Of a DNA stretch of 64,000 bases, positions 1 through 8,298 are shown piece by piece. Within the stretch, counting starts at the first letter, position 1. Every line of letters starts with the position of its first letter. Source of the stretch: Actinosynnema sp042752395 (GTDB lineage: Bacteria; Actinomycetota; Actinomycetes; Mycobacteriales; Pseudonocardiaceae); the NCBI RefSeq assembly GCF_042752395.1, contig NZ_JBHYXZ010000031.1, forward strand, positions 5,250 to 69,249, in the 5' to 3' direction. Under the pieces are notes generated by a model that saw only the letters and a program-made list of their open reading frames with translations, ran no database searches and was not told the origin of the DNA. Both the position numbers and the translations under genes were made by a program.

Positions 1-1
1 G

Positions 2-256
2 CGCGTGGATGAGCCGCAGCAGGTGGACATGGTGCTTGGCGATGGCGTGCGGCAGCGGGGCGCGGCGGCGCACGAGATCAGCGAGAACACGCCCGGTGTC
101 GCCTGGGTGAAGCAGGACGGGCAGCGGGAGCCGGAGCGGGCTCGGGCCTTCCACGTCACCGACGCTGACTTGGTCGAGCTGAGCGTCTTTCTGGCCGATG
201 CAGAGGTGCACGACTTCCCGACCCGGCCGGACGGTAGTGGGGAGGTCGCGGCGTGA
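2..256 (+). CDS. FtsK/SpoIIIE-type transfer protein, C-terminal end only
   Basis: The frame is open to the window edge, so only about the last 84 residues are seen. The segment VLGDG, then PGVAWV, then ARAFHVTDADL resembles the end of the FtsK/SpoIIIE (TraB/TraSA-like) DNA translocases of actinomycete conjugative elements. In those elements the protein moves double-stranded DNA between mycelial cells. It overlaps the replication initiator downstream by 4 bases, the usual tra-rep order. The ATPase motifs would lie upstream of the window. The GTG at position 5 is probably an internal valine. Family is inferred from the tail and gene order. Confidence 0.6.
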   Translation, partial: RVDEPQQVDMVLGDGVRQRGAAAHEISENTPGVAWVKQDGQREPERARAFHVTDADLVELSVFLADAEVHDFPTRPDGSGEVAA

Positions 257-1857
257 GCGAGTACCTGACCCGTGCCGACCGGATGAAGCAGCCGGCGGCG
301 CTGGATGTGGCTCGGGCGGTGGCTGAGGAGCACGGCGTGTGCGTCCGGCCGCTGGCCAAGGAGCGGATCGACCTGGACACCGGGCGGGTGGACATCGTGC
401 CCGTTCCATGCGGCTCGACGGTCGCCAGTGTGTGCCCGACGTGCGCGGAGAAGAACCGGCGGCTACGGATGGCCCAGTGTCGGGAGGGGTGGCACCTGAC
501 CGAGGAACCCGACTTCACCCCGGACCCGCCAACAGAGGATCAGCGGGCGCTGGCGGCCTTCCGGGCCGATCTGGTCAAGGCGTACCGGGCGGCGGTCGAT
601 GAGGGCGACGAGATCGGAGCGGAGGAGGTGCGGGAGGAGATCACCGGGGTTGATGCGGAGCTGCGGCAGCTCGGAGTCCGCGGGAAGCTCCCGGCGTTGG
701 AGGCCCGGCCACGGGCGGTGCGGAAGCGGTCGACCAGGCGGCGGCAGGACGCGCCGAACTTGCCTCGGCGGCCGGTGACCAAGCGCACGGTCGGGCGGGT
801 GTTCGGCGGCAAGTATCAACCGTCCACGTTCCTGACGTTGACGTTGGACAGCTACGGCAAGGTGCGGTCGGACGGCACTCCGGTTGACCCTGCCCGGTAC
901 GACTACCGGCGGGCGGCTCGGGACGCGGTGCACTTCGCGGCACTGCTCGACCGGTTCGTGCAGAACCTGCGGCGGTGCGTCGGGTGGGACGTGCAGTACT
1001 TCTCGACCGTCGAACCTCAGCGGCGACTGGCGCCACACTGGCACGCCGCTATCCGGGGCTCGATCTCGCGTGCGGAGCTGCGGGCGGTCGCTGAAGCCAC
1101 TTACCACCAGGTGTGGTGGCCCAACCACGACGAGATCAAGTACAACGGCGACAACCGGCCGGTGTGGGACTCGCAGGCGAAGGGGTTCGTTGACCCCACC
1201 ACCCGTGCACCGCTCCCGACTTGGGATGAAGCACTGGACCAGGTGGACGCGCCCGCGCACGTCGCCCGGTTCGGGGTGCAAGTGCACGCCAAGGGCATCC
1301 TCGGCGGCACGGAGGAGGCCGGTCGGCACATCGGCTACCTGACGAAGTACCTGACCAAGAGCATCGGCGAGTGCTTCGACGCCCGGACCAGTCGCCAGGA
1401 GGACCACGCCGAACGGCTCTGCGCCGAGCTGGCCGTCACGCCCTGCTCGCCGCAGTGCCAGGTCTGGCTGCTCTACGGCGTCCAGCCGCGCGGCGCTCGG
1501 CTGTCGATGGAGCCGGGCAAGTGCAAGGGCAAGGCGCACAAGCGCTCAACTCTAGGCGTCGCTGGCCGGCGGGTACTGGTGTCCCGGAAGTGGTCGGGCA
1601 AGTCGCTCGCCGACCACAAGCACGACCGGGTGAAGTTCGTTCGGCAACTGCTCGCCGATGTCGGGATCAAGCAGGACGACCAGCCCAGACGGGTCGTCTG
1701 GAACAACGTCCAGCCCGGTGACCCGAACGTGCCCCCGAGACCTCACCTGCTTCTGCGGGCGGTCGCGGAGCGGCGGAGGTGGAAGGCGGAGTACACGGCG
1801 GCGCTGCTCGCGTCGGCCGGTGGACAAGAGAGTTCGGCAACCGGCCAAGCGGCCTGA
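253..1857 (+). CDS. Replication initiator of an integrative conjugative element (RepSA-like, HUH family)
   Basis: A 534-residue protein. Near residues 60-75 it has a Cys-x2-Cys cluster (CPTCAEKNRR), typical of actinobacterial replication initiators. The HUH metal motif PHWHAAI gives H262 and H264, and YLTKYLTK gives candidate catalytic tyrosines Y362 and Y366. These fit a rolling-circle initiator of the pSAM2 RepSA kind, which nicks the origin and covalently holds the DNA end after excision. It starts at GTG 253, overlapping the transfer gene, and is followed after 16 bases by the excisionase. The order rep-xis-int is the standard AICE replication-integration module. Confidence 0.85.
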   Translation: MSEYLTRADRMKQPAALDVARAVAEEHGVCVRPLAKERIDLDTGRVDIVPVPCGSTVASVCPTCAEKNRRLRMAQCREGWHLTEEPDFTPDPPTEDQRALAAFRADLVKAYRAAVDEGDEIGAEEVREEITGVDAELRQLGVRGKLPALEARPRAVRKRSTRRRQDAPNLPRRPVTKRTVGRVFGGKYQPSTFLTLTLDSYGKVRSDGTPVDPARYDYRRAARDAVHFAALLDRFVQNLRRCVGWDVQYFSTVEPQRRLAPHWHAAIRGSISRAELRAVAEATYHQVWWPNHDEIKYNGDNRPVWDSQAKGFVDPTTRAPLPTWDEALDQVDAPAHVARFGVQVHAKGILGGTEEAGRHIGYLTKYLTKSIGECFDARTSRQEDHAERLCAELAVTPCSPQCQVWLLYGVQPRGARLSMEPGKCKGKAHKRSTLGVAGRRVLVSRKWSGKSLADHKHDRVKFVRQLLADVGIKQDDQPRRVVWNNVQPGDPNVPPRPHLLLRAVAERRRWKAEYTAALLASAGGQESSATGQAA

Positions 1858-1873
1858 TCTGGGGGGATCACCA

Positions 1874-2095
1874 ATGCAAGAGCAGAAGCACTTCAGCGTG
1901 CCGGAAGCGGCTGAGTACATGAGCACCACGGAGCGCTTCGTCCGGCGGTTGGTCGCGGAGCGTCGCATCCCGTTTCACCGACTTGGGCGACTGATCAGGT
2001 TCAAGAAGGCAGACCTCGATGCCTTCATCGAGGCCGGTCGGGTAGAGGCGTTCGACCCCAACGCCGTTCGGCAACACCTGCGGAGGGTGTCGTGA
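1874..2095 (+). CDS. xis: Excisionase / MerR-like helix-turn-helix protein
   Basis: A 73-residue protein starting at ATG 1874, preceded by a purine-rich GGGGGGA stretch. The sequence SVPEAAEYMSTTERFVRRL, followed by RRIPFHRLGRLIRF, is the winged helix-turn-helix (HTH_17) of small excisionases. Such proteins bind near the attachment sites and push the integrase toward excision. Its stop overlaps the integrase GTG by 4 bases, so the two are translationally coupled. A longer open frame upstream of 1874 lies inside the rep gene in another frame and is not coding. Confidence 0.85.
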   Translation: MQEQKHFSVPEAAEYMSTTERFVRRLVAERRIPFHRLGRLIRFKKADLDAFIEAGRVEAFDPNAVRQHLRRVS

Positions 2096-3348
2096 GCGAC
2101 AGGCGGCGGAGGTTCGGGCGGGTTCGCCAACTGCCTTCGGGGCGGTGGCAGGCGCGGTACCAGGGACCGGACGGCAGGCAGCACACCGCGCCGATGACGT
2201 TCGAGCGGGAGAAGGATGCCGACCAGTGGTTGAGCACCGTGGAAACGGACATTCTTCGCAACGACTGGACGAACCCGGACGCGGGGAAGATTAAGCTGCG
2301 GGTTTACGCGGAGGCGTGGATCAAGGAGCGGGACCTGGCGGTGCGGACGGTCGAGCTGTATGACGGCCTGCTCCGCAACCACGTTGGACCGAGGATCGGT
2401 GACGTGATGCTCGCCGACCTGACGCCTTCGCGAGTGCGGCGGTGGCGGAAAGAGATGCAGGACGACGGTGTGGGGGAGGTGACGGTCGCCAAGGCGTACC
2501 GGTTCCTGCGGGCGGTCCTCAACACGGCGGCGGCACCCGAGGAACGGCTCCTCAAGCACAACCCGTGCACGATCAAGGGCGGCGGCCAGGAGCGGAGCCC
2601 GGAACGGCCTACGGGCAGTCTCCAGCAGGTGTTCGAGGCGGCTGACGCCATCGAGGAGCGGTATCGCCTGATGGTGTTGTTGGCGACGTTCGGCAGTCTG
2701 CGGTTCGCCGAGATGGTGGGCCTCAAGCGGCGTGACTTCTCGGTCGTCCATGACGGTGAGCGGACGTTCTGCGTGGTCCAGGTCGAGCGGCAGACGGTGC
2801 AGCCGGACTCCGGGCCGCTGTTCGAGGACGACCCAAAGGCCAAGAGCAAGAGGCCGGTCACGCTGCCGCCGTTCCTCGGCGAGGAGATCGAGGCACACCT
2901 CAGTCACTTCGTGGACGACGACGAAGATGCCTGGGTGTTCGTCGGGCCGAAGGGCGGCAGGCCGAAGCGGAACAACTTCTGGCACATCTGGGACAAGGCG
3001 AGGCAGGCCGCGGGAATGCCTGATGTCCACCTGCACGACCTCCGGCACACCGGGAACACGTTGGCGGCGGAGACCGGGGCGACGCTCCGCGAACTCATGG
3101 ACCGGATGGGGCACAGCTCCACCCGCGCGGCGCTCATCTACCTGCACGCGCGGGAGGAGCGGGGGCGGAGCATCGCGGCGGGGATCGAGGCTCTGGTGAG
3201 CGCCGAGAAGGGCACGGCGGAGGAGGAGGGGCACGCGAGGGGCACGGAAGATCCGCATAAAGCAAGAAACCGTCCACGAGGGACGGTCAGCAAGCGGTCT
3301 ACCAGCGAGAAGAGTAGAGAGCGGGTGACGGGAATCGAACCCGCATGA
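2092..3348 (+). CDS. int: Tyrosine site-specific integrase
   Basis: A 418-residue phage-type tyrosine recombinase. An N-terminal SAM-like arm (about residues 65-160) precedes the catalytic core, with R204 (GSLRFAE), H315 and R318 (HDLRH), H341 (MGHSS) and the nucleophile Y350 (ALIYLHA). It would catalyse integration and, with Xis, excision at the adjacent tRNA-Gly. The C-terminal residues RVTGIEPA and the stop codon are encoded by the antisense strand of the tRNA-Gly 3' half, so the attachment core supplies the end of the gene. About 45 further residues beyond the catalytic core are low-complexity and charged. Confidence 0.93.
   Translation: MSDRRRRFGRVRQLPSGRWQARYQGPDGRQHTAPMTFEREKDADQWLSTVETDILRNDWTNPDAGKIKLRVYAEAWIKERDLAVRTVELYDGLLRNHVGPRIGDVMLADLTPSRVRRWRKEMQDDGVGEVTVAKAYRFLRAVLNTAAAPEERLLKHNPCTIKGGGQERSPERPTGSLQQVFEAADAIEERYRLMVLLATFGSLRFAEMVGLKRRDFSVVHDGERTFCVVQVERQTVQPDSGPLFEDDPKAKSKRPVTLPPFLGEEIEAHLSHFVDDDEDAWVFVGPKGGRPKRNNFWHIWDKARQAAGMPDVHLHDLRHTGNTLAAETGATLRELMDRMGHSSTRAALIYLHAREERGRSIAAGIEALVSAEKGTAEEEGHARGTEDPHKARNRPRGTVSKRSTSEKSRERVTGIEPA
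3269..3287 (-). terminator. Intrinsic terminator downstream of tRNA-Gly
   Basis: A perfect 7-bp stem (ACCGTCC / GGACGGT, 5-base loop) lies 33-51 bases past the tRNA-Gly 3' end. Read on the minus strand it is followed by TTCTTGCTTT, a T-rich tail. It sits inside the 3' end of the integrase gene. Confidence 0.6.
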
Positions 3349-3390
3349 CCAGCTTGGAAGGCTGGGGCTCTACCATTGAGCTACACCCGC
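3320..3390 (-). tRNA. tRNA-Gly (anticodon TCC)
   Basis: Read on the minus strand, the acceptor arms GCGGGTG (3384-3390) and CACCCGC (3321-3327) pair. The anticodon loop is CTTCCAA with anticodon TCC, and the T-loop GGTTCGATTCC is canonical. It is 71 nt with no encoded CCA. The integrative element abuts its 3' end, so this gene is the inferred attB/attR target, and the integrase stop lies within it. The other att copy is outside the window. Confidence 0.95.
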
Positions 3391-3451
3391 ATCGCGGCCA
3401 CCGGGGTGGGCGCGTGGTTAGCTTAGCCGGTCGCGATAGGCTGAGGTGGAC

Positions 3452-3525
3452 CGGGGCGTGGCGCAGTTTGGTAGCGCACCCGCTTTGGGAGCGGGGGGTC
3501 GCAGGTTCAAATCCTGTCGCCCCGA
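3452..3525 (+). tRNA. tRNA-Pro (anticodon TGG)
   Basis: A 74-nt cloverleaf. The acceptor arms CGGGGCG and CGCCCCG pair, the D-arm is GCGCAGTTTGGTAGCGC, the anticodon loop contains TTTGGGA with anticodon TGG, and the T-arm GCAGGTTCAAATCCTGT is canonical. No CCA is encoded. It lies 61 bases from and divergent to tRNA-Gly. Confidence 0.95.
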
Positions 3526-3583
3526 CGGTCGCCCTGGCCAGCCCGGTGGTTGGTCAGGGCCTCTTCGCGGGTAGCCGTCCGCC

Positions 3584-3736
3584 ATGACGACCGCGCCGTT
3601 CGAGCCCGACCCCGAGTTCGGCAAGCCCCGCATCGCCGCCGCGGACCCCGGGCAGGGGGCGCCCGAGCAGGCGCCCGGCTACGGGGTCGAGGCCGAGGAG
3701 CCCGGCGTGGTCCCCGAGGACGACGACCGCGACTAG
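3584..3736 (+). CDS. Small acidic hypothetical protein
   Basis: A 50-residue open frame from ATG 3584, just after tRNA-Pro. It is rich in Pro, Glu, Asp and Gly (MTTAPFEPDPEFGKPRI at the N-terminus, ending EDDDRD), with no membrane segment or recognisable domain, and looks intrinsically disordered. Its TAG stop shares bases with the stop of the convergent gene: the palindrome CTAG at 3733-3736 ends both. No strong ribosome-binding site is visible. The exact stop-to-stop abutment and codon pattern favour a real gene; function unknown. Confidence 0.5.
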   Translation: MTTAPFEPDPEFGKPRIAAADPGQGAPEQAPGYGVEAEEPGVVPEDDDRD

Positions 3737-3984
3737 CCGCCCAGCTCGTTGACGGCGGTGGAGATCGTGGCCGCCTCACGTTCCAGCGCGTCGTCCGGCG
3801 AACTCTCGTCGACGCCCCGGCCCAGCAGCTCGGCCCTCGACACGAGCAGCATCGCACCGCGGAGGCCGTCGGTGTCCAGGTCGTCGACCTTGACCACCTC
3901 GACCCTGCCCTCGACCAGCACCAGGGTGGGGTCCGGCACATCGGACGCCAGCAGGGCGCGCAGGTCACTCGCCTTCACCGTCAT
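3733..3984 (-). CDS. Conserved hypothetical protein (83 aa)
   Basis: An 83-residue soluble protein (starts MTVKASDLRALLASD). A strand-rich first half (TLVLVEGRVEVVKVDDL) is followed by a helical tail. I do not recognise a family. It lies downstream of the LysR gene on the same strand but is separated from it by a strong hairpin, so it may have its own promoter. Its stop overlaps the stop of the small acidic gene on the other strand. Confidence 0.6.
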   Translation of the reverse strand: MTVKASDLRALLASDVPDPTLVLVEGRVEVVKVDDLDTDGLRGAMLLVSRAELLGRGVDESSPDDALEREAATISTAVNELGG

Positions 3985-4022
3985 GGCTTCGACCTACCCG
4001 CCGCCGGCCCCGTGAAACGCGG

Positions 4023-4064
4023 GCCGTTCTTGAGCACACCCGCGCCCGGGTGCTCAAGAACGGC
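4023..4064 (-). terminator. Strong hairpin downstream of the LysR gene
   Basis: A perfect 15-bp inverted repeat, GCCGTTCTTGAGCAC at 4023-4037 and its complement at 4050-4064, with a 12-base loop, 9 bases past the regulator's stop. There is no long T-tract, as is common in GC-rich actinomycetes. Confidence 0.65.
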
Positions 4065-4072
4065 TCCCAGTG

Positions 4073-4978
4073 TCACGCCGGGGTCGCCACCTGCTCGCTG
4101 ACCACCTGCGCCGCCGCCGACACGAGCGCCGTCACGGACGGGTTGGTGGAGTTGTCCTGGCGCCACGCGAACTGCGTGTACACCCGGAACGGCGGCACCC
4201 AGGGCAGTCGGCGCAGCCGGCCGTCGGCGAGCTCCGCCGCGACCGTCACCTCGGGGACGAGCGAGATCCCCAGGCCCGAGGCGACCGCCCGCTTCGCGGC
4301 GTCGATCGAGTCGAGCGCCAGCACGGGCGACTTCGACTCGGCGTCCTGCAGGCCCAGCGCCTGCTCGAACTGCTCGTAGTAACTGGCGCCGTTCTCGGCC
4401 CGGATGAGCGTGCTCCCGCGCAGCTCGTCCTCGGTGATCACCGAACGCCTGGTCAGGGCGTGGGTCGGCCCGGCGACCATGACCAACGGCTCGGGGCACA
4501 GCACCGTCGTCTCCAACCCCTCGCGGGGCTCCACGGAGCCGATGAAGAAGGTGCAGTCGAGCCGTCCCTCGCGCACCGAGGTCAGGTTGGCCTGGGTGTT
4601 GCGCGAGTGGAGTGAGATCTGGACGCTCGGGTAGCGCCAGCACATGTACTCGATCAGTGGTAGCAGACGGTAGTCGGTCAGACTCTGTGCGCTGCCGATG
4701 ACCAGCTTGCCGTGCGGCTCGCCGTTCATCGTGATCGCTTTCCTGGCCTTGTCGGTCAGGGTGATGATGTTCCGCGCGAAAGGCAATAGCTCGACACCGG
4801 CAGAGGTCATCTGGATGCCGCGCGGAAGTCGTCGGAACAGGGGGACGCCGAGGGTCTCCTCGAGCGCCTTGATCCGAGTGGTTATAGTGGGTTGTGAGCA
4901 ATTCAGCGTGGCGGCTGCCTTGGTGAAACTGCCCGTTTGAACCACAGTTGTGAACGCCAAAAGCTGACGCGTCTCCAT
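4073..4978 (-). CDS. LysR-family transcriptional regulator
   Basis: A 301-residue LysR-type regulator. The N-terminal winged helix-turn-helix (residues 1-60: LLAFTTVVQTGSFTKAA, then QPTITTRIKALE) is followed by a periplasmic-binding-like effector domain (about 90-295). I chose ATG 4978 over the upstream ATG at 5035 because GGGGAG sits just before it and the protein then has the family's usual length. There is no divergent partner gene: upstream is about 1.2 kb without genes, so its target is not obvious from context and it probably autoregulates. Effector unknown. Confidence 0.88.
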   Translation of the reverse strand: METRQLLAFTTVVQTGSFTKAAATLNCSQPTITTRIKALEETLGVPLFRRLPRGIQMTSAGVELLPFARNIITLTDKARKAITMNGEPHGKLVIGSAQSLTDYRLLPLIEYMCWRYPSVQISLHSRNTQANLTSVREGRLDCTFFIGSVEPREGLETTVLCPEPLVMVAGPTHALTRRSVITEDELRGSTLIRAENGASYYEQFEQALGLQDAESKSPVLALDSIDAAKRAVASGLGISLVPEVTVAAELADGRLRRLPWVPPFRVYTQFAWRQDNSTNPSVTALVSAAAQVVSEQVATPA

Positions 4979-6189
4979 GGAGCTCCCCAACGGTGCGTGT
5001 AAGTGGTCCACGATGAGGCCGGTACGGGACGGCATCGTGATCTCTTGTGCGTGGCGGCAGTTGACCTGGCCGTGCTGATCAGGCGCGGCCCGAGGTCGAT
5101 CAACATCGCCGCGCTACCGCCAGGGGTGGAACGCGGTGGCCGGGAGGCTCCCCGGGGGCCGGTCGGACCCCGAAGCGACAGCCGGCGCCCAGTGGTGGTC
5201 CTGGGTTAGTGTTCGGCAGCGGCGGAATGGATCTCATCGGGTCATCGGCACCTTGTCTGGTAGGTGGTTAAAGAGCTCGATGACATTGTCTCGCTCGTTC
5301 CTGTCGGTCCCGGTTGCCGGTTGCGTCCGCTGCTGACCCCCCAGAACGTCCGGCAACGCCAATTATTGCTGGTCCAACATGCGGATCCGGGCGTCACGCT
5401 ACCTGAAACCCACACTAATGGACTACGGCGGTTGGAGTCATCTCGACAAGTGAAAGTTTTCTGGCGAGCGCTACTCCAAACGGCCTCAATTCACTCTTTG
5501 TGGCGAACCTCCCCTCCGCGATGGTTGCCGACTGTTAGTCGCCTCTACGACATACGTGTTACACGACCTGGGTCCCGCCTCGCTCGGTGCTGACGCTCTC
5601 CGCAGTGCTCACGGCTCCCATTGCCACTCGAACGGAGTAACGGATCACCCTGTCGATCGACCGTTGGGCCGCATAGGTACACCCGAATCGCCTCTGGCGA
5701 AACCGCGAAAATGCGGTCTGCTAGCCCGTTGACGTGAAGCTGCCGGCCGTGGTTGGCGGTCGCGGCGGGCGGCCCGGCGGGACAGCCGGGGCGCGCCGGC
5801 GGCGGGTGGTTAGGAACCAGCGTTGTGATTTCCACCGCCCGCGGCGGCCGTCCCGCGAGGTGGACGCGGGGGCCCGGCGGGTGCGTCCGGACGGCGGTAT
5901 GGAGCGGCGCGGCGGAGCCCCTGGCCGACAACCCCCTCGAAAGGGTGAAATTCCGCCGCCCGCGCGAATTCCCGAAGCGCCGGCGAAGGCATTCCCGGCC
6001 ACCCGGTATTGCCGCCGCAATGGCCGGCGGCGGCCGTCGGGCCCGCCGTCACGCCCGGTTGCGGCACCCGGAGCCGGGGTGCTAGCGCCGCCGCGTCCGC
6101 CGACCGCCTAGACTCAGGCGGAATCCCGGCACGCGCCCACGCGTTCCCCGGGGTGTTCCGCACGTCATGCCCGTTACGAGGAGACCACG
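4979..6189. other. Long gene-free region upstream of tig
   Basis: About 1.2 kb without a convincing coding frame; the open frames lack actinobacterial codon bias and recognisable motifs. The section 5200-5720 is visibly less GC-rich than its surroundings. It contains nested complementary segments: TTGGAGT 5432-5438 with ACTCCAA 5473-5479, and AGTGAA 5449-5454 with TTCACT 5490-5495. It could hold the LysR promoter, a noncoding RNA or decayed sequence; nothing decides between them. The tig promoter lies at the right end. Confidence 0.4.
6104..6121 (+). promoter_or_regulatory. Putative tig -10 element within a palindrome
   Basis: TAGACT (6109-6114) is a good actinobacterial -10 hexamer about 75 bases before the tig start. 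It lies across the arm and centre of an 18-base palindrome, CCGCCT / AGGCGG, which could be an operator. Confidence 0.4.
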
Positions 6190-7548
6190 TTGAAGAGCAC
6201 CGTCGAGCACCTGAGCCCGACGCGGGTCCGGATCAACGTCGAGGTGCCGTTCGACGAGCTCAAGTCGGACTTCGACCGCGCGTACCGCAAGCTGGCCAAG
6301 CAGGTCCGCATCCCCGGCTTCCGCCCCGGCAAGGCCCCCGCCCGCGTGCTGGAGAGCCGCATCGGCCGCGCGCCCGTGCTGGACGAGGTCGTCCAGGAGG
6401 CCATCCCGGCCAAGTACCTGGAGGCCGTCACCTCCGGCGAGCTGCGCACCCTGGGCCGCCCCGACTTCGAGGTGACCAAGATCGAGGACGGCGAGTCGCT
6501 GGCGTTCACCGCCGAGGTCGACGTCCGCCCCGAGATCACGGTCCCCGCGTTCGGCGAGCTGACCGTCAGCGTCGACGACCAGGAGGTCACCGACGAGGAC
6601 GTGGACACCCAGCTCGACGAGCTGCGCGCCCGCTTCGCCACCCTCACCGGCGTCAAGCGCCCCGCCCAGCAGGGCGACTTCGTCGTGGTCGACCTGTCGG
6701 CGACGGTGGACGGCGAGGAGGTCGAGGAGGCCAAGACGACCGGTCTGTCCTACGAGATCGGGTCCGGCCAGCTCGTCGAGGGCATCGACGACGCCCTGAT
6801 CGGCGCGTCCGAGGGCGAGTCGAAGAACTTCACCACCACCCTGGTCGCCGGCGACCACGCGGGCCGCGACGCCGAGGTCATCGTGGTGCTGAACTCGGTC
6901 AAGGAGCGCCAGCTCCCCGAGCTGGACGACGAGTTCGCGCAGCTCGCCAGCGAGTTCGACACGCTGGACGAGCTGAAGGCCGACCTGCGCACCCGGTTGG
7001 CCCGCGTGAAGAAGATGCAGCAGGGCGTCCAGGCCCGGGACAAGGTGCTGGAGGCGCTGCTGGCCAGCGTCGACGTGCCGCTGCCCGAGGCCGTCGTGCA
7101 GGGCGAGGTCGAGGCGCGGGCGCACGACGCCATCCACGCGCTCGACCACGACGAGGCGCGCTTCGCCGAGTGGCTGGCCGAGCAGGGCCAGACCCAGGAG
7201 GAGTTCGACGCCGAGGTCCGCCAGGCGTCCGAGCAGGCGGTCAAGACCCAGCTCGTGCTGGACGCGATCGCCGACGCCGAGCAGCTCAACGTCACCGACG
7301 CCGAGCTGACCGAGCGCATCATCTACCAGGCCCAGCGGTTCGGCATCAGCCCGGACGAGTACGTCAAGCGGGCGCAGCAGTCCGGCCAGCTCGGCGCGAT
7401 CTTCGCCGACGTGCGCCGCGGCAAGGCGCTGGCCTCGGTCGTGCGGCAGGCGACCGTCAAGGACTCCGCCGGCAACACCCTGGACCTGGACGAGCTCTTC
7501 GGCGAGACGAAGTCCACTGAGGAGCAGGAACCCGCGAACGCGGAGTGA
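6190..7548 (+). CDS. tig: Trigger factor, ribosome-associated chaperone
   Basis: A 452-residue trigger factor. The N-terminal ribosome-binding domain has the signature GFRPGKAP near residues 46-53, which docks on ribosomal protein L23. A central FKBP-type peptidyl-prolyl isomerase domain (about 155-245) and a helical C-terminal chaperone domain follow. It catches nascent chains and catalyses proline isomerisation. The start is TTG 6190, preceded by GAGGAG 7-8 bases upstream; homologues begin at the same KSTVEHLSPTRV position. It lies directly before clpP1, the standard actinobacterial order. Confidence 0.97.
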   Translation: MKSTVEHLSPTRVRINVEVPFDELKSDFDRAYRKLAKQVRIPGFRPGKAPARVLESRIGRAPVLDEVVQEAIPAKYLEAVTSGELRTLGRPDFEVTKIEDGESLAFTAEVDVRPEITVPAFGELTVSVDDQEVTDEDVDTQLDELRARFATLTGVKRPAQQGDFVVVDLSATVDGEEVEEAKTTGLSYEIGSGQLVEGIDDALIGASEGESKNFTTTLVAGDHAGRDAEVIVVLNSVKERQLPELDDEFAQLASEFDTLDELKADLRTRLARVKKMQQGVQARDKVLEALLASVDVPLPEAVVQGEVEARAHDAIHALDHDEARFAEWLAEQGQTQEEFDAEVRQASEQAVKTQLVLDAIADAEQLNVTDAELTERIIYQAQRFGISPDEYVKRAQQSGQLGAIFADVRRGKALASVVRQATVKDSAGNTLDLDELFGETKSTEEQEPANAE

Positions 7549-7562
7549 AGCCCTGAGCGAAC

Positions 7563-7594
7563 GCGGGCGGTGTCGGGACGTCGACGCCGCCCGC
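7563..7594 (+). terminator. Hairpin between tig and clpP1
   Basis: An 8-bp stem GCGGGCGG / CCGCCCGC with an internal GTCG/CGAC pairing, starting 15 bases past the tig stop and followed by CTTCGTT. It probably ends tig transcription before the clp promoter. Confidence 0.55.
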
Positions 7595-7661
7595 CTTCGT
7601 TAAGGTCGTTGCTACGAGACTCTTTTCGGCACAGCTAGTCGGCAAAGTTAGGCAGGCAGAC

Positions 7662-8270
7662 GTGACGCAGCATTCCTTCCCGACGCCCTTGATGCGAGCG
7701 GCCACGGGGATGAACCTCAACGACTCGGTCTACGAGCGCCTGCTCCGCGAGCGGATCATCGTGCTGGGGTCGCAGGTCGAAGAGGGCATCGCCAACCAGA
7801 TCACCGCCCAGCTCCTCCTGCTCGCCGCGGAGGACCCGGAGAAGGACATCACGCTCTACATCAACTCGCCCGGCGGCTCGGTGACCGCGGGCATGGCGAT
7901 TTTCGACACGATGCAGCTCATCGAGCCGGACGTGGCCACCTACGCGATGGGCCTGGCCGCCTCGATGGGGCAGTTCCTGCTCTCCGCGGGCACGCCCGGC
8001 AAGCGGCACGCGCTCCCGCACGCCCGCATCCTCATGCACCAGCCCTCGGCCGGTGTCGGCGGCACGGCGGCGGACATCGCGATCCAGGCGGACATGCTCA
8101 CCAGGACCAAGCACGAGATGGCCGAGCTCATCGCGCAGCACACGGGTCAGCCGGTCGAGCGCATCATCGCCGACTCGGACCGCGACCGCTGGTTCACCGC
8201 CCAGGAAGCCCTCGAGTACGGCTTCGTGGACAAGGTGATCACCCGTGCCAGCCAGGCGACGACCAACTGA
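7662..8270 (+). CDS. clpP1: ATP-dependent Clp protease proteolytic subunit 1
   Basis: A 202-residue ClpP serine peptidase with triad S101 (AASMGQ), H126 (LMHQP) and D175 (RDRW), plus the oligomerisation handle region. In actinobacteria ClpP1 and ClpP2 form a mixed tetradecamer that needs both subunits and ClpX or ClpC1 for degradation of tagged and misfolded proteins. It starts at GTG 7662; the first residues are the processed propeptide. It is followed 28 bases later by clpP2, so the two are co-transcribed. No clear ClgR palindrome was found in the 113-base upstream gap. Confidence 0.96.
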   Translation: MTQHSFPTPLMRAATGMNLNDSVYERLLRERIIVLGSQVEEGIANQITAQLLLLAAEDPEKDITLYINSPGGSVTAGMAIFDTMQLIEPDVATYAMGLAASMGQFLLSAGTPGKRHALPHARILMHQPSAGVGGTAADIAIQADMLTRTKHEMAELIAQHTGQPVERIIADSDRDRWFTAQEALEYGFVDKVITRASQATTN

Positions 8271-8298
8271 CCGCGAGCAGAGCACCAGGAGACCTGAA

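Noticed and set aside
5264..5593. A 109-codon frame in the gap upstream of tig
   Set aside because: No actinobacterial codon bias, no ribosome site and no recognisable motif; considered noncoding.
7549..7661. Possible ClgR-binding site upstream of clpP1
   Set aside because: ClgR is expected to activate clpP1P2 in actinobacteria, but I could not find a convincing palindrome of the published type in this gap.
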